Shown here: positions 54,661-64,000 of the stretch, in pieces
Position numbering within the stretch: position 1 is the first letter of the stretch
Layout of the letters: each line of letters begins with the position of its first letter
NCBI GenBank assembly: GCA_018398585.1
Contig: JAGTTD010000016.1
Location: 21,561,212-21,625,211, forward strand
DNA: 64,000 nucleotides
Direction: 5' to 3'
Source: Simmondsia chinensis
Taxonomy: Eukaryota; Streptophyta; Magnoliopsida; Caryophyllales; Simmondsiaceae
Program-made: the position numbers and the translations under genes
Notes under the pieces: model-generated
The model's input: only the letters and a program-made list of their open reading frames with translations
Told to the model about the DNA's origin: nothing
The model's database searches: none

Positions 54661-55236
54661 TATAATGACATAGTCCACATACACCAAAACTGCCACATAG
54701 GTTGCACCACGTGAGAATGTAAACAGGGAGTAGTCTAATTTTGATTGATTAAAGCCGATAGAAATTAAGAAATTTGTGAACTTTAAATTCCAATTGCTAG
54801 AAGCTCGCTTAAGCCCATAAAGGGACTTTCGCAAACAACGTACTTTACCCACATGCTGACTCTCAAAACCTTGAGGCATCTTCATGTATACTTCTTCATC
54901 TAGATCACCATGTAAAAACGCATTGTTAACATCCAACTGATGAATTATCCAATTCCTTGTAGCTGCTACATCAAGAACACACCGCACAGTAACTAATTTT
55001 GCAACAGGCGCAAAAGTATCATGGTAATCTATACCTTCAACTTGGGTATATCCTTTCGCAACTAGTCGAGCCTTGTAGCGTTCTATAGACCCATCAGACT
55101 TGTACTTCACCTTGTACACCCATTTTGAATAGTTGGCTCGCTTGTCGGGAGGCAGTTCCTCTAGAGTCCGGGTCTTGTTTTGCTCCAAGGCTTGAATTTC
55201 CTTCTCCATTACCTCTCTCCAATGTGGAGACTGCAC
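54661..55236 (-). pseudogene. copia RT, N-terminal part
   Basis: Reads [78 protein letters not shown] and [13 protein letters not shown]. The catalytic box is YVDY instead of YVDD, and the LINE insertion follows directly after it. Confidence 0.87.
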
Positions 55237-56280
55237 TGCCTATGCAAAATACTTTTGCTCATCGCAAGATGATGGGCCCAAGGAAAGTCGAGTGAGAGTT
55301 AAAACATTGCATTAGTAACAAAATTTGATAAAGGAAAACTTATACCTGAGTTAGCCGAAGGAGCAGTAGGATGAGGATGGGCTATAGAAGTCAGAACGTC
55401 ACACACATAGTCTTGGTACTTAACCGGTATAAACCGAACACGCCTTGGCCTCCCAGTAACCCCCTCGGCTCCCTCTTCCTGGTCTGCTGAGGTCTGATCG
55501 ACACCCTCCTGTTGGTGTCGGTCAGCACTAGGTCCACCACCACCGCAGGGTGGTGGTGCTGTCACAGCATCACCACTTTGCTATGGTGATGCCGTGAGCT
55601 TCTCTGGGGCTGAAACCCTCGGTGTCCCATCATTAATAAATCTAGAAAAGTTCTCTGGTAAAATTACTTCATCAATTTTATCTTGTTTTTCAAGAAATGG
55701 AAATATATCTTCATAAAAGAACACATCACGTGACACAACAATCCTTTTATTATCAAGATCATGCAACTTAGAGCCATTCTTTCCATGAGGATAACCAACA
55801 AAAACACATTTATTAGCACGATCCCCGAATTTATCCTTCGAACGATCCTTAGCATAAACATAACATAATGAACCAAAGAAACATAAATAATCGTGAGGGA
55901 ACCCTTTTCATTAATACCTCATAAGGACATCGATCTTGTAACCGAGGAGTAGGCATGAGATTGATCAAGTAAGCAGCGGTTAAGACACATTCTCCCCAAA
56001 ATTGTTTTGGTAGCCCAGCTTCAAACCATAGTGTACGAGCAACCTCTAACAAATGTCGATGCTTCCTCTCCACAACACCATTTTGTTGTGGAGTATCCGT
56101 ACATGAATTCTGAATCTGAATTCCTTGACCTGCATAAAAGTCATGTAAAGGTCCAAAAAGAAACTCGGCACCATTATCACTTCTAACTTGCTTAACCTGC
56201 AAGCCGTACTGAGTTTGTACTAGTTGACAGAAATCCATAAGAATCTTATGAGACTGAGACTTGTCTCGCATCAAATACAC
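55237..56280 (-). pseudogene. copia integrase core and C-terminus (broken)
   Basis: 56280-55849 reads MDFCQLVQTQYGLQVKQVRS, DNGAEFLFGPLHDFYAGQGI, QNSCTDTPQQNGVVERKHRH and FWGECVLTAAYLINLMP: the second aspartate and the glutamate of the core are kept. Later pieces at 55766-55581 (DLDNKRIVVSRDVFFYEDIF) and 55565-55299 (RRVRFIPVKYQDYVCDVLTS) are in other frames or split by stops. Confidence 0.82.
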
Positions 56281-56960
56281 CCATGTACATCTACTAAAAT
56301 CATCGACAATCGTAAGGAAAAATGTGCTTCAGTTAAAGATAGAGTACGGTATGGTCCCCAAATATTGCAGTGTATCAAATCAAAACAACCCTTGGCCTTA
56401 GTAACTAATAACGAAAAAGGTAAATGAGTTTGTTTGGCTTGATGACACGAGTCACAAATAATATCAACATCAACATTATTTCCAAAATTCAAATGCGACA
56501 AACTAGTTAACTTGGAAAATGGAACGTGGCCCAATCTACGGCGACACAACATAGCCTTCTTGGTAGGATCTTGAACATGTGCAACCCTTGGAACAAACCG
56601 GGACTCCAAGAAATATAGCCCATCCCGCTCTCTATCGACTCCAATCAGCTCCCTAGATAGAAGGTCTAGTATCACACAAAAATTTTGAAGAAACGTTAAA
56701 GCACAATTTCTATCTCTACTTAACTTGCTCACAGAAAGTAAATTGCAATTCAAACCCGGAATTCTTAACACATTTTCAAGAACTATTTCACTTGACAAAA
56801 TAGCTAGACCAATATCAAAAACGGGTAAAGTAGTCCCATTTGGAAGCCTAACTGTTTTAACCGTGTTATTAACAAAAGCATCATGTAAAACGAAATTAGA
56901 AGACACCATGTGATCAGATGCCCCTACATCGATAATTCAAGCATCACTTTTGTAGAAAGC
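56271..56960 (-). pseudogene. copia protease and integrase N-terminus
   Basis: 56909-56271 reads MVSSNFVLHDAFVNNTVKTV, NVLRIPGLNCNLLSVSKLSR, then LCRRRLGHVPFSKLTSLS (zinc domain, first histidine changed to R), CDSCHQAKQTHLPF and FDLIHCNIWGPYRT (aspartate before IWGP changed to N). The protease DTGA motif itself is lost just upstream, where a stop lies near 56935 (LDYRCRGI-like reading). Confidence 0.8.
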
Positions 56961-57340
56961 TTGACCTGTTAGATTAATGCAAGGAGAACTTCCCTCGAAA
57001 CCGAGAAGAGCTAACAATTGTTGGTACTGAGATCTTGAAAGACCAACAACAACGGGACTGTCATTTCCTGCATCAATTGGTGACTGCGGAGCCGGGAGAA
57101 GGAGAGGCACGTGATGCATCTGCTGCAGCATGTGCTACGGGTTGTACTTTGGCTACGCAGCAGCAGTAGCAGAGCAGTTTGGTGTTGCAGCCCCACAGCG
57201 TTGTTTCCAGCCTATGGGATAGCCAATAAGCTCATAGCAGCGCTCCCTTGTGTGTCCTTGTCTTTTACAATGAGAGCAAGAAAGCCGATTATTGCATCGA
57301 GGGACTTGTCTTTTAGGAGCGGACGCCTCCCATGGAAACA
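56961..57340 (-). pseudogene. copia gag zinc-knuckle part
   Basis: 57341-57153 reads APKRQVPRCNNRLSCSHCKR, QGHTRERCYELIGYPIGWKQ; the zinc knuckle CSHCKRQGHTRERC is intact. A Q/A-rich segment and GLSRSQYQQLLALLGFEGSS follow in other frames. It is cut on its N-terminal side by the solo LTR. Confidence 0.82.
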
Positions 57341-58034
57341 TGTTATAAACCGAGAATCCGAGGCATGGACTTAAATTGGCTTAATGGCGGGAAAAGTGGT
57401 TAGGATGATTAAATTTTGTTCTTGCTGTTCTGCTGCTGCTGTTTTGCTTCTGCTGCTACTGGTGTGCTGCTTCTGCTGCTGATATGTTGCTGATTAGAGT
57501 CAGTTAGTCTAGTAAATAATGTTGATAGTCTTGTTGCTGCATTGTATTAGTCTTAGTACTTCATTTAGTCCCTTCCTAGGCTGTGTGGTGTAATAAATCT
57601 GCATTGTAATAAGCTGTTAACAGCAGGTTAACAGCCAGTCATGCTTGAGTTTTGTTAGGTTATTGCTTGGCGCCAAATAAGTGAGTTTAATTGTTAGATA
57701 TTTTTAGGTGCTTCTAGATGTTTCCTTGCATAAGTCGGTTACTTAGGTGAGTCTTGATTCAATGTATTAGTTAGTCCTAATTGCTATAAGTAGGTGCATT
57801 CAGCTGTAATAAAAAATTATTCAATGAAAAATATCAAACAACAATCTCATTTTGAGATTAATATTCTCTCTTTCATCTAACTCTCTCTATTTTTCATCTC
57901 CTTTCCCTTCTTTCTCTCGTCTAAACTCTAAATCTCTACTTTCTTATCTCAATTTCACTTCTTCCTTATCTCATATTCTCAATCTATCTGCATTTTACTT
58001 AGTTTACGCTTGTGGTTCAATCCCGAGCGTAACA
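57341..58034 (+). mobile_element. Solo LTR in the sister copia's gag
   Basis: 694 bp, TGTTATAAACC...GAGCGTAACA, flanked by a perfect 5-bp duplication AAACA (57336-57340 and 58035-58039). A TATA-like CTATAAGTAGG is at 57784-57794 and a poly(A)-signal-like AATAAA region is upstream at 57590 and 57809, indicating plus orientation. It has no internal domain. The leading part is rich in CTGCTG words. Confidence 0.85.
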
Positions 58035-58049
58035 AAACACTATTCCCTT

Positions 58050-58805
58050 TCACGGCGAGAGCCACCGCTTCTGGGGTCACAACACTACCAAAAGCAACAC
58101 TTTGTTGCTTCTCCTCTTAACAAAGAGTAGAATAGGCACTAGTGATGGAAGGCAAAGGTTTCATATTCATCAGTTGAGATCTAACAGTAGCAAAGAAAGG
58201 ATCTAAACCCATAAAAAAAAAAAAAAAAAATTCTAGAAGCATCTCCATATCACGAGTGGCCGAAAAGGCCCGACCGAGCCCACATGTGCATGGTGGGATG
58301 GCTACCAACGTATATAGCTCATCCCATAAAGACATCAATTTGGTGAAATAAGCGAAAATGGGCATATTCTCTTGCCTTAAGTGTGCAATGTCATGTTTTA
58401 TCTCATAGATACGAGGAACGTTTCCTTGTGAAAAATGTTTAGTTAAATCTAGCCAAACGTCGCGAGCAGTCTCAAAATATTGTATACTAGCATTAATTTC
58501 TTTAGAAACGGCATTTATAAGCCACGAAGAAACCATGAAGTCACACGCACTCCAATTTTCAAAATCCAATGAACGTTCATCCGGTTTTACGATCGACCCA
58601 TCAAGGAAACCAATTTTACTTTTGGCTTTAAGGAATTTAAGGATAGAGCATCTCCAAGCCGGGAAATTAGGGCTAGTTAAAGTGTCTTGAACAAAAACAA
58701 CCCCGGGTGATCCGAGGGATGAAGATAATAGGGTGAGTTTACATCAGGAACTCCCCTTGAAACAGTAATTGATGCAAAAGTTTGATTAGAACTCTCGTTT
58801 TCCAT
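58050..58805 (-). pseudogene. copia gag, N-terminal part
   Basis: Start at 58805 (MENESSNQTF); SRGVPDVNSPYYL, then a frame change near 58700; 58569-58117 reads FENWSACDFMVSSWLINAVS, VPRIYEIKHDIAHLRQENMP, PPCTCGLGRAFSATRDMEML and MGLDPFFATVRSQLMNMKPL. An A(18) run at 58213-58230 (plus strand) adds a phenylalanine tract where the young copy reads LLDFLMG. Confidence 0.83.
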
Positions 58806-58918
58806 GATAAAATAAGACGTAAAATCAAAAACAAAAATAACTAGAGACAAGAGAATAACGGCTTACAATGCTTGTTCTTGACCAAGACGAAACACGAGCG
58901 GTACTTCGGATCAATCCC

Positions 58919-58930
58919 GCTCTGATATCA
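58919..58930 (-). other. Primer binding site, tRNA-iMet-like
   Basis: Complement of GCTCTGATATCA, i.e. TGATATCAGAGC, one G-to-A change from the common TGGTATCAGAGC. Confidence 0.87.
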
Positions 58931-59289
58931 TGTAAAAATTAACCCAATACCAAGACTAAAATATAAAATAAACAACTCAAGAATGACTGAAAATTGGGAT
59001 GATCATCTTATTCACAAAAGAAACCTATGTATAATACAAGAGAATGAACAAAATAACACTAGTGGTAACCCTAGAGAATACAAAACACTTGCAAGAATAA
59101 ATGACCAACATAATTGAAAATGAAACTCCCTTAAGGCCATTAGTGGTCGGTTATGGACTGAAAAGGGAGGAGGACTAAATGCATTCAATGTCCTCTTTGA
59201 ATTCTAGATCTAGAATATTCCCTATACTATGTACAATACAAGAAAAATACACATGTACAAAAAATAATACTAAAATCTTGACTTCAACA
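58931..59289 (-). repeat. 5' LTR of the sister copia
   Basis: 359 bp, TGTAAAAATTAAC...GACTTCAACA on the plus strand, next to the primer site. Confidence 0.9.
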
Positions 59290-59294
59290 ATATG

Positions 59295-60152
59295 GGTCAT
59301 GGGGGTGGAGACTTGGTGCACGGTTAATTATTGATCCAGCTCGTTAAAAAACTAGAGAAATTGTCAAAGGTGCTAGTGCCTCGTAGGATTGAGTAAGAGA
59401 TGATAACTAAAGCATAATTTTCACGAAGTCGATCATGTATTGCACAAGGTCATAATCGGTGTTAGGTCCAACTTATATTTATTATTTAGCTATGTTTTAT
59501 TTTGTTTACTCAAAATTGAAAAAGAAAAAAAAAAAAAGAGTAGTTGAAAATATTAATTTTAAGATAAGAGAGAGATTTGTTAGGATATTATTTATCGCAA
59601 AATTAATATTGTTTTGATATGATTTGATTAGGATTTCATTTAGGTGAGATTTGACTAAGATTAAGTTACCTAATTTGATTGTGATTAAGATTAGGTAACT
59701 TGATTATAAAAGGAGGTGAATTTTGATGGTTAGAGTGCAGAAGAAATAAAGAGAAAGAGAGAGCTGGGGATTTAGGAATATTGGATTTTGGGTTCAATTA
59801 GAGATTGTAATTCTAAAATTTAATAAAGAGCTTGACGCTTGATTGAATTGTAGTTTTGTTCTCTAGTTGAGAGAGTGTTTTTACGTTAAATTTTGGTGTG
59901 TTTATTTTTTCATTTATTTTACACTTTCGTTGCACTTGAATTGTGTATTTTCCTAATAATCGGGAACCTCAATGCACAACAGAAGAAAGCCTATGTGATA
60001 AAGACTTCATTTTATCAAGATAATCTTGCATCGACGTTCCTTGATTCTTGGGTTCACTAAAACATTGATAGACATATAAAATATTCTTCAATTGGGGCGT
60101 AAAAACGGTCTCTTAAGATTGATCCATAGGCTTGCTACAGTTGTACATGACC
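59295..60152. other. 3' LTR of an unknown element and copia gag scrap
   Basis: 59578-59958 looks like an LTR: a purine tract AGATAAGAGAGAGATT, start TGTTAGGATATT, TATAAAAG at 59704-59711, and TTTTCCTAATA as a mutated end. On the minus strand at about 59965-60110 a frame reads NILYVYQCFSEPKNQGTSMQ then DYLDKMKSLSHRLSSVVH, like the gag of another copia. 59295-59570 holds nothing I can assign. Confidence 0.45.
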
Positions 60153-60884
60153 TGTTAGAAAAAATGATACAAGCAATTGTTAAAAAGTGATACAAGCCAA
60201 TTAATGAAAAATCCATATCCCACATAGAAAAAAGAGGAAAGGTTTGTGCACTTTACATATAGCTATGTTGCCCAAGACTTCGAATTAAGTTAAGAGTAAG
60301 AGAATGGTGGGGACCACACGCATGCGAGAACGCCGTACTCGGGCAAGGTGTGGGTGATCTTTTTCTTAACGGGTATATTTATTTTTGGAAAGTATTTTCA
60401 AAATCATCGTGCCTCTTTACTGCCCTGTTACCGTTGCCACCATTTATTGCAATTGTTTCCCATTGGCCCTCCATTTACTGCAGCTGTTTCCAAACTTTGT
60501 GACTATTGGAATATGGCTATGGGGAGGTCTTTACCGATATAAAAATCATCTTGCTCAGCACAGTTCATCATCGTCAAAAACAATAAATCAATCTTTTCTC
60601 TTCTCTTCACTTCGGCTCTCTCTCTCTCTCTCAGATTTTGGGCAAAGTCCTTAGGTACGCCTACCCGGCAATTAACGAGGGCATGTTAAGAGTCGGATAG
60701 TATTAATCCCGGAGGGCGACCACCAATACTACTGTTTGTACCGGAGCAGAGGCGAAATCAACTTTTAGGACAGTGGTTTTGCCACGTTGCAATATCTTCG
60801 GTATTGTAAGGATTTCGGTTTTTTCACTTTCGATCGTGTCTTTTTGATTGTTGTGTTTAGATATCAGTCATAATTCTTCCATCA
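60153..60884 (+). repeat. 5' LTR of the truncated copia
   Basis: Starts TGTTAGAAAAAATGATACAAG. TATAAAAA at 60538-60545. The stretch 60645-60780 (ACCCGGCAATTAACGAGG, AGAGTCGGAT, CGGAGCAGAGGCGAAA, TTTTAGGACAGTGG) is shared with the nested element's LTR. The end is set at CCATCA because both elements then read ATCTAAAAGA. Confidence 0.78.
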
Positions 60885-60947
60885 ATCTAAAAGACAATTT
60901 TTATATATCTATATTTAAACGTAGCAACCAAATTACCTCTTCCCAAC

Positions 60948-61682
60948 ATGTCTAAAGTTGATCCCCTAAATGGAAAAAATTATAAGCGGTGGTCTTCGAA
61001 AATTTTATTCTACCTACAGCAAGTTAATATCGATTATGTACTTTATGAAAAAAAAAAAAAAGGTACCCGAGGGCGAAAATGAAAAAACCGCATATGAGGA
61101 AAAATTCACCTCAGATAACCAAACTTGTAGGAGTAATTTGCTACATTACATGAGTGATGGGATTTTTGATATCTTGGTAAAAATGGACTCGTCAAAAGAA
61201 ATTTGGGACTCTCTTCAAAAAAAATATGGGGGTGATGATATAGGGGCTAGAAAATACGCTGTTAGTAAATGGATAGACTTTAAAATCGTGGACAATAAAT
61301 CGATAATTGATCAAGTCCATGACCATGAAAACATAGTAACCACCTTAAAATCTATGAAATTACACAAGCCTATACTTTGATTGAAAAACTTCTACCTTCT
61401 TGGAAGGACTATAAAAATCAGCTTATGCATAAGAAAAAGGACCTAACCTTAAAGGAGTTAGTGGGACACTTGAAAATTGAGAAAGAAAATAGGCTCAAGG
61501 ACAAGGGACACTCATACTTTGACCTCTCTAAGACTAATATTATCGAAGCTAGGCCTAGTGCATCTGACAGGTTCAAGAATAACTGGAAAAGACATCATTC
61601 TAATTTCAAACCTGGGGAGGATTCAAATGCCGAACAGCAAATTTCAAGGAGAATGCTACCATTGCGGAAAACGTGGGCATAA
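60948..61682 (+). pseudogene. copia gag
   Basis: ATG at 60948 opens MSKVDPLNGKNYKRW, the usual gag start (xLxGxNYKRWxxKxLFYLxQxxIDYVL), in a different frame from the next piece because of an A-run near 61048-61060. 60970-61380 then reads YMSDGIFDILVKMDSSKEIW, DSLQKKYGGDDIGARKYAV. 61377-61682 gives LIEKLLPSWKDYKNQLMHKK and LKELVGHLKIEKENRLKDK. Confidence 0.82.
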
Positions 61683-62400
61683 TGTAAAAGACTGCAGAAG
61701 CAACATGAACTAGGCTAAGAACTCGAAGCACAAAGCCCACCTTATAGAGACAGAGAACATTGTAGCTGTTGGTTTAGAGATGAACCTGGTGAACAATATG
61801 ACTAAATGGATAGTGGACACCGGGGCTACCAGGCACATTTGCACAAACCGAAGCATGTTCTAGGAATACCAGAAAATGATCGATGGAGAGATAGTCTACA
61901 TGGGCAATTCTGTAGCAAGACCTATTCTCGGAAAAGGGAAGATTTCTTTAAAAATTACTTCTGAAAGATTTCTTAATTTAACAAATTTGTTGCACGTGTC
62001 TGAAATGCGTAGGAATCTGATATCAGGTAGTCTTTTGATTAAAGCTGGTTTAAAGCTATCCTTTAACTCGGACAGACTTGTCCTAACTAGAAATGGGGAA
62101 TTTGTGCACAAGGGAGTTTGTAATGAGCGTCTATTTATCCTTGACGCTATTTGCATGAATGACAATATTAGTATCTCTTCTACTTATCTTGTTGAATCTC
62201 TTGAACTATGGCATGCTCGCTTAGGACACATAAATGTTATGTCTATTAAACGACTTAAGAAAATGAACATGATTCCTAACTTCAGTAATACCAACTTAGT
62301 AAATGTGAAGTACGTGTATAAGCTAAACATGCTAAAAAACCATTTAAGTCAATCAAGAAACAATCTGAACCCCTTGAACTAGTACACAATGACTTATGAG
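61630..62400 (+). pseudogene. copia zinc knuckle, protease and integrase start
   Basis: Zinc knuckle CYHCGKRGHNVKDC at about 61650-61691, in the frame of 61477-61713. Protease TKWIVDTGATRHICTNRSMF with an intact DTGA (61803-61862), followed by a TAG. 61876-62382 reads VYMGNSVARPILGKGKISLK, RRNLISGSLLIKAGLKLSFN and the integrase zinc histidines (LWHARLGHINVMSIKRLKKM). The cysteine pair is mutated (KYVYKLNMLK). Confidence 0.82.
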
Positions 62401-62510
62401 ACTTTAAAAGCCAAATGAGTAGAGGAGGGGAAAGATACTACAAGGCATTTGTCAATGATTACTCTAGATACTCGATGGCAAAGATGAAGAAGAAGAAATA
62501 TTCTTAAAAT

Positions 62511-64000
62511 ACAAAGCTATGAGTCCGCAACAATCAAAGCCCTCACCTTCTCCTCTCTAATTGGGAATTATGTCTAATTAGAGCCTACAATCATCAAATA
62601 GGCACTTGGAGCAACAAATTCAAATCGGCCCTCTTTTCCAGGACACGGTGCCGACAAACAAGAGCTCGAGATTGTCCACCTTCTCTAATGTCATGTTAAA
62701 TTTAACCGGGTCTTTAGGTTCGACCCTCAAAGTTGATAGACATGAGATCCACGTATAAGCCCAAGTGGGGTTCCATCCTAAGACCAATTGGCATTAGGTA
62801 AAGTAGCCCATGAGGCTTATATGCTGGTCTTTTCTTTCCTACAACTCCTGTATAGATTCATATTTGACTCGCATGTAAAGTTCTTAATACTCCTCCTTGC
62901 CTGTGAGTCATCGACAATCTGTACCCGCTAAACATAAGCAGGATTTAGTTGAGAAATAGTGTTTGATGTCGTCTTATGACTGATGTTTACATATTGTGGT
63001 AGAAACTTGGATGCGTATGGGTAAGTCCTATAAATGTGCAGAATGAAATTAAAGGTTGCAAAGTGAGCCTTGGTAACCAATATTGAAAACAGGGGCTTGA
63101 ATTTATGTTATGAAGGCTGTGTCATTTTCACTAGTTTTGGAAGAGGATGAGAGGAAAGTTTAGAAACAAAGAATTTTTAAGCTTTTTTGTAGGCTCCATT
63201 TGAAATTAAGAAAATTTAAAGGAAAGAAAAACGTAGGGAAAAAAGTTGAAAGGAAAGAAAATAAAGCAAAACGAATTTTTTTTTTTTTTTTCTTCATTGT
63301 TTGGAAGTCAAGGAAAAACAAGTTAAAAAAAATATACTTTCTATAGATCAAATTTTTTTCCCCTTTATTTGGTTGATAGAAAATAAAATGAAAAAAAATA
63401 ACTATTGTCTAACTTAATAAATTATATTCACTTTATATCGTTTAAGCCGTGTAATGTTTCTAGTAACAGTTCTTGATATTGTTACATTTGAAATTTCTTA
63501 TTTAGCCACCCTAAGTTTAACTATTACCTATATGCTTGATATTTCAATATATACAATCATATATCTTGAGGTTTAAAAATTTTAAACAAAATATAGTTCA
63601 AGCACATGTGTTTAAAATATTTTTTAAATATATTAATATTTTTTAATATATTAAATATTTTTGAAATATATGAACTTTTTTTTAAAAAAATTAGATATTT
63701 TATTAATATTTGAAATATTCTTAACGATTTAAATATTTTTTAAATTTTGAAAATATTATAAATATAAGGGAGTTTATCACTTAGGTGCCCTAAAGTTTGA
63801 ACATTTATCACTTAAGTACCCTGACATTTTAATATATACAATAACGTAAGCGAGCTTTCAAAATTTTATCACTTAAGAACCTTATGCGGGAATGTTGATG
63901 TCATAAATGATTACAACAATGCATACAATTTATATCTTTGTTATCAACGAAAATCTAGTAGATTATGAAAAAAATTTACTGAACTATGACAGAAGATATG
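62511..64000. other. AT-rich end region, no gene seen
   Basis: No credible ORF. 62750-62840 (CCCAAGTGGGGTTCCATCCT, AAGACCAATTGGCATTAGG) resembles widespread plant LTR/TRIM words. 63770-63880 holds two or three imperfect units of TATCACTTAGGTGCCCTAAA, a pattern seen in small plant repeats. 63420-63760 is almost all A and T. Confidence 0.4.

Larger units (their letters stand above)
53146..59289 (-). mobile_element. Sister Ty1/copia element, minus strand, with two insertions
   Basis: LTRs 53146-53500 and 58931-59289; the target duplication ATATG is perfect (53141-53145 and 59290-59294). Proteins are closely similar to those of 43151-48307, but LTRs differ from each other by roughly 5% by eye, so it is older. 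It contains a LINE 3' end in RT (54371-54660) and a solo LTR in gag (57341-58034). Part of RNase H is deleted. Confidence 0.92.
60153..62510 (+). mobile_element. 3'-truncated Ty1/copia element
   Basis: A 732-bp 5' LTR, gag, zinc knuckle, protease and the beginning of integrase are present. Homology fades near 62510, with RT, RNase H and the 3' LTR absent. The LTR is related to that of the nested non-coding element at 31610-37746, for which this type could be the coding relative. Confidence 0.8.

Noticed and set aside
62511..63100. Search for RT or RNase H of the truncated copia
   Set aside because: No YVDD, LYGLKQ or RNase H motif in any frame; the element ends after the integrase start.

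Overview
The window is plant nuclear DNA, probably from an angiosperm and most likely a eudicot. It is AT-rich. Almost every recognisable coding stretch belongs to decayed plant-type LTR retrotransposons, Ty3/gypsy (Athila-like and chromovirus) and Ty1/copia. The one host gene is a class XII (Xa21/EFR/FLS2-type) leucine-rich-repeat receptor kinase with the intron position usual for that class. No rRNA, tRNA, CRISPR or bacterial feature was seen.

Layout. 1-8170 is the 3' part of an Athila-like Ty3/gypsy element, broken by a 2.25-kb solo LTR (626-2880). 8171-9091 holds RTE-type LINE 3' remnants ending in (TTG)n. 9092-10055 is AT-rich repeat. 10056-10900, 17728-18145 and 19815-19945 are pieces of one copy of a duplicated locus: the upstream region plus the first ~40 codons of the receptor kinase gene. 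This copy has been opened by a chromovirus (10974-16697, minus), a Mutator-like element with long inverted repeats (18155-19814) and, just beyond it, a small internally deleted copia element (20047-22975). 22976-24159 is unassigned. The second copy of the same locus lies at 24160-24266, 29986-30179 and 38005-42590. It was opened by a copia element (24267-29985) and by a short non-autonomous LTR element (30180-38004), whose own 3' LTR was then hit by a large non-coding LTR element (31610-37746).

The second copy ends in an almost complete receptor kinase gene (39015-42590, two exons). It carries a one-base deletion in the LRR region and an in-frame TGA in the kinase domain, so it is a young pseudogene unless these are sequencing errors. 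Its kinase is of the non-RD type (HCD instead of HRD), as in immune receptors that recognise microbial patterns.

42690-51350 is an old plus-strand copia copy whose gag was split by a younger minus-strand copia (43151-48307, TSD CTTAT). A gag-deleted copia relic (about 51640-52203) and a region with TGTGTCGACACA palindromes (52.8-52.9 kb) follow. A sister copia copy (53146-59289, minus, TSD ATATG) contains a 290-bp LINE 3' end and a 694-bp solo LTR. Next come another LTR (59578-59958) and a copia gag scrap. A 3'-truncated copia copy (60153-~62510, plus) has an LTR related to that of the large non-coding element at 31610-37746. The last 1.5 kb is AT-rich with no gene seen.

The genes do not form a pathway. 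The biology here is a tandemly duplicated immune-type receptor locus being taken apart by successive transposon insertions. Many insertions can be dated relative to each other from intact target-site duplications and from the empty site kept in the other copy. I found no clear new multi-gene system. The most unusual items are a PTB-like RRM inside a non-autonomous LTR element, clustered perfect MSA (MYB3R-type) motifs in the LTR of the large non-coding element, and the two-copy locus with reciprocal empty sites.
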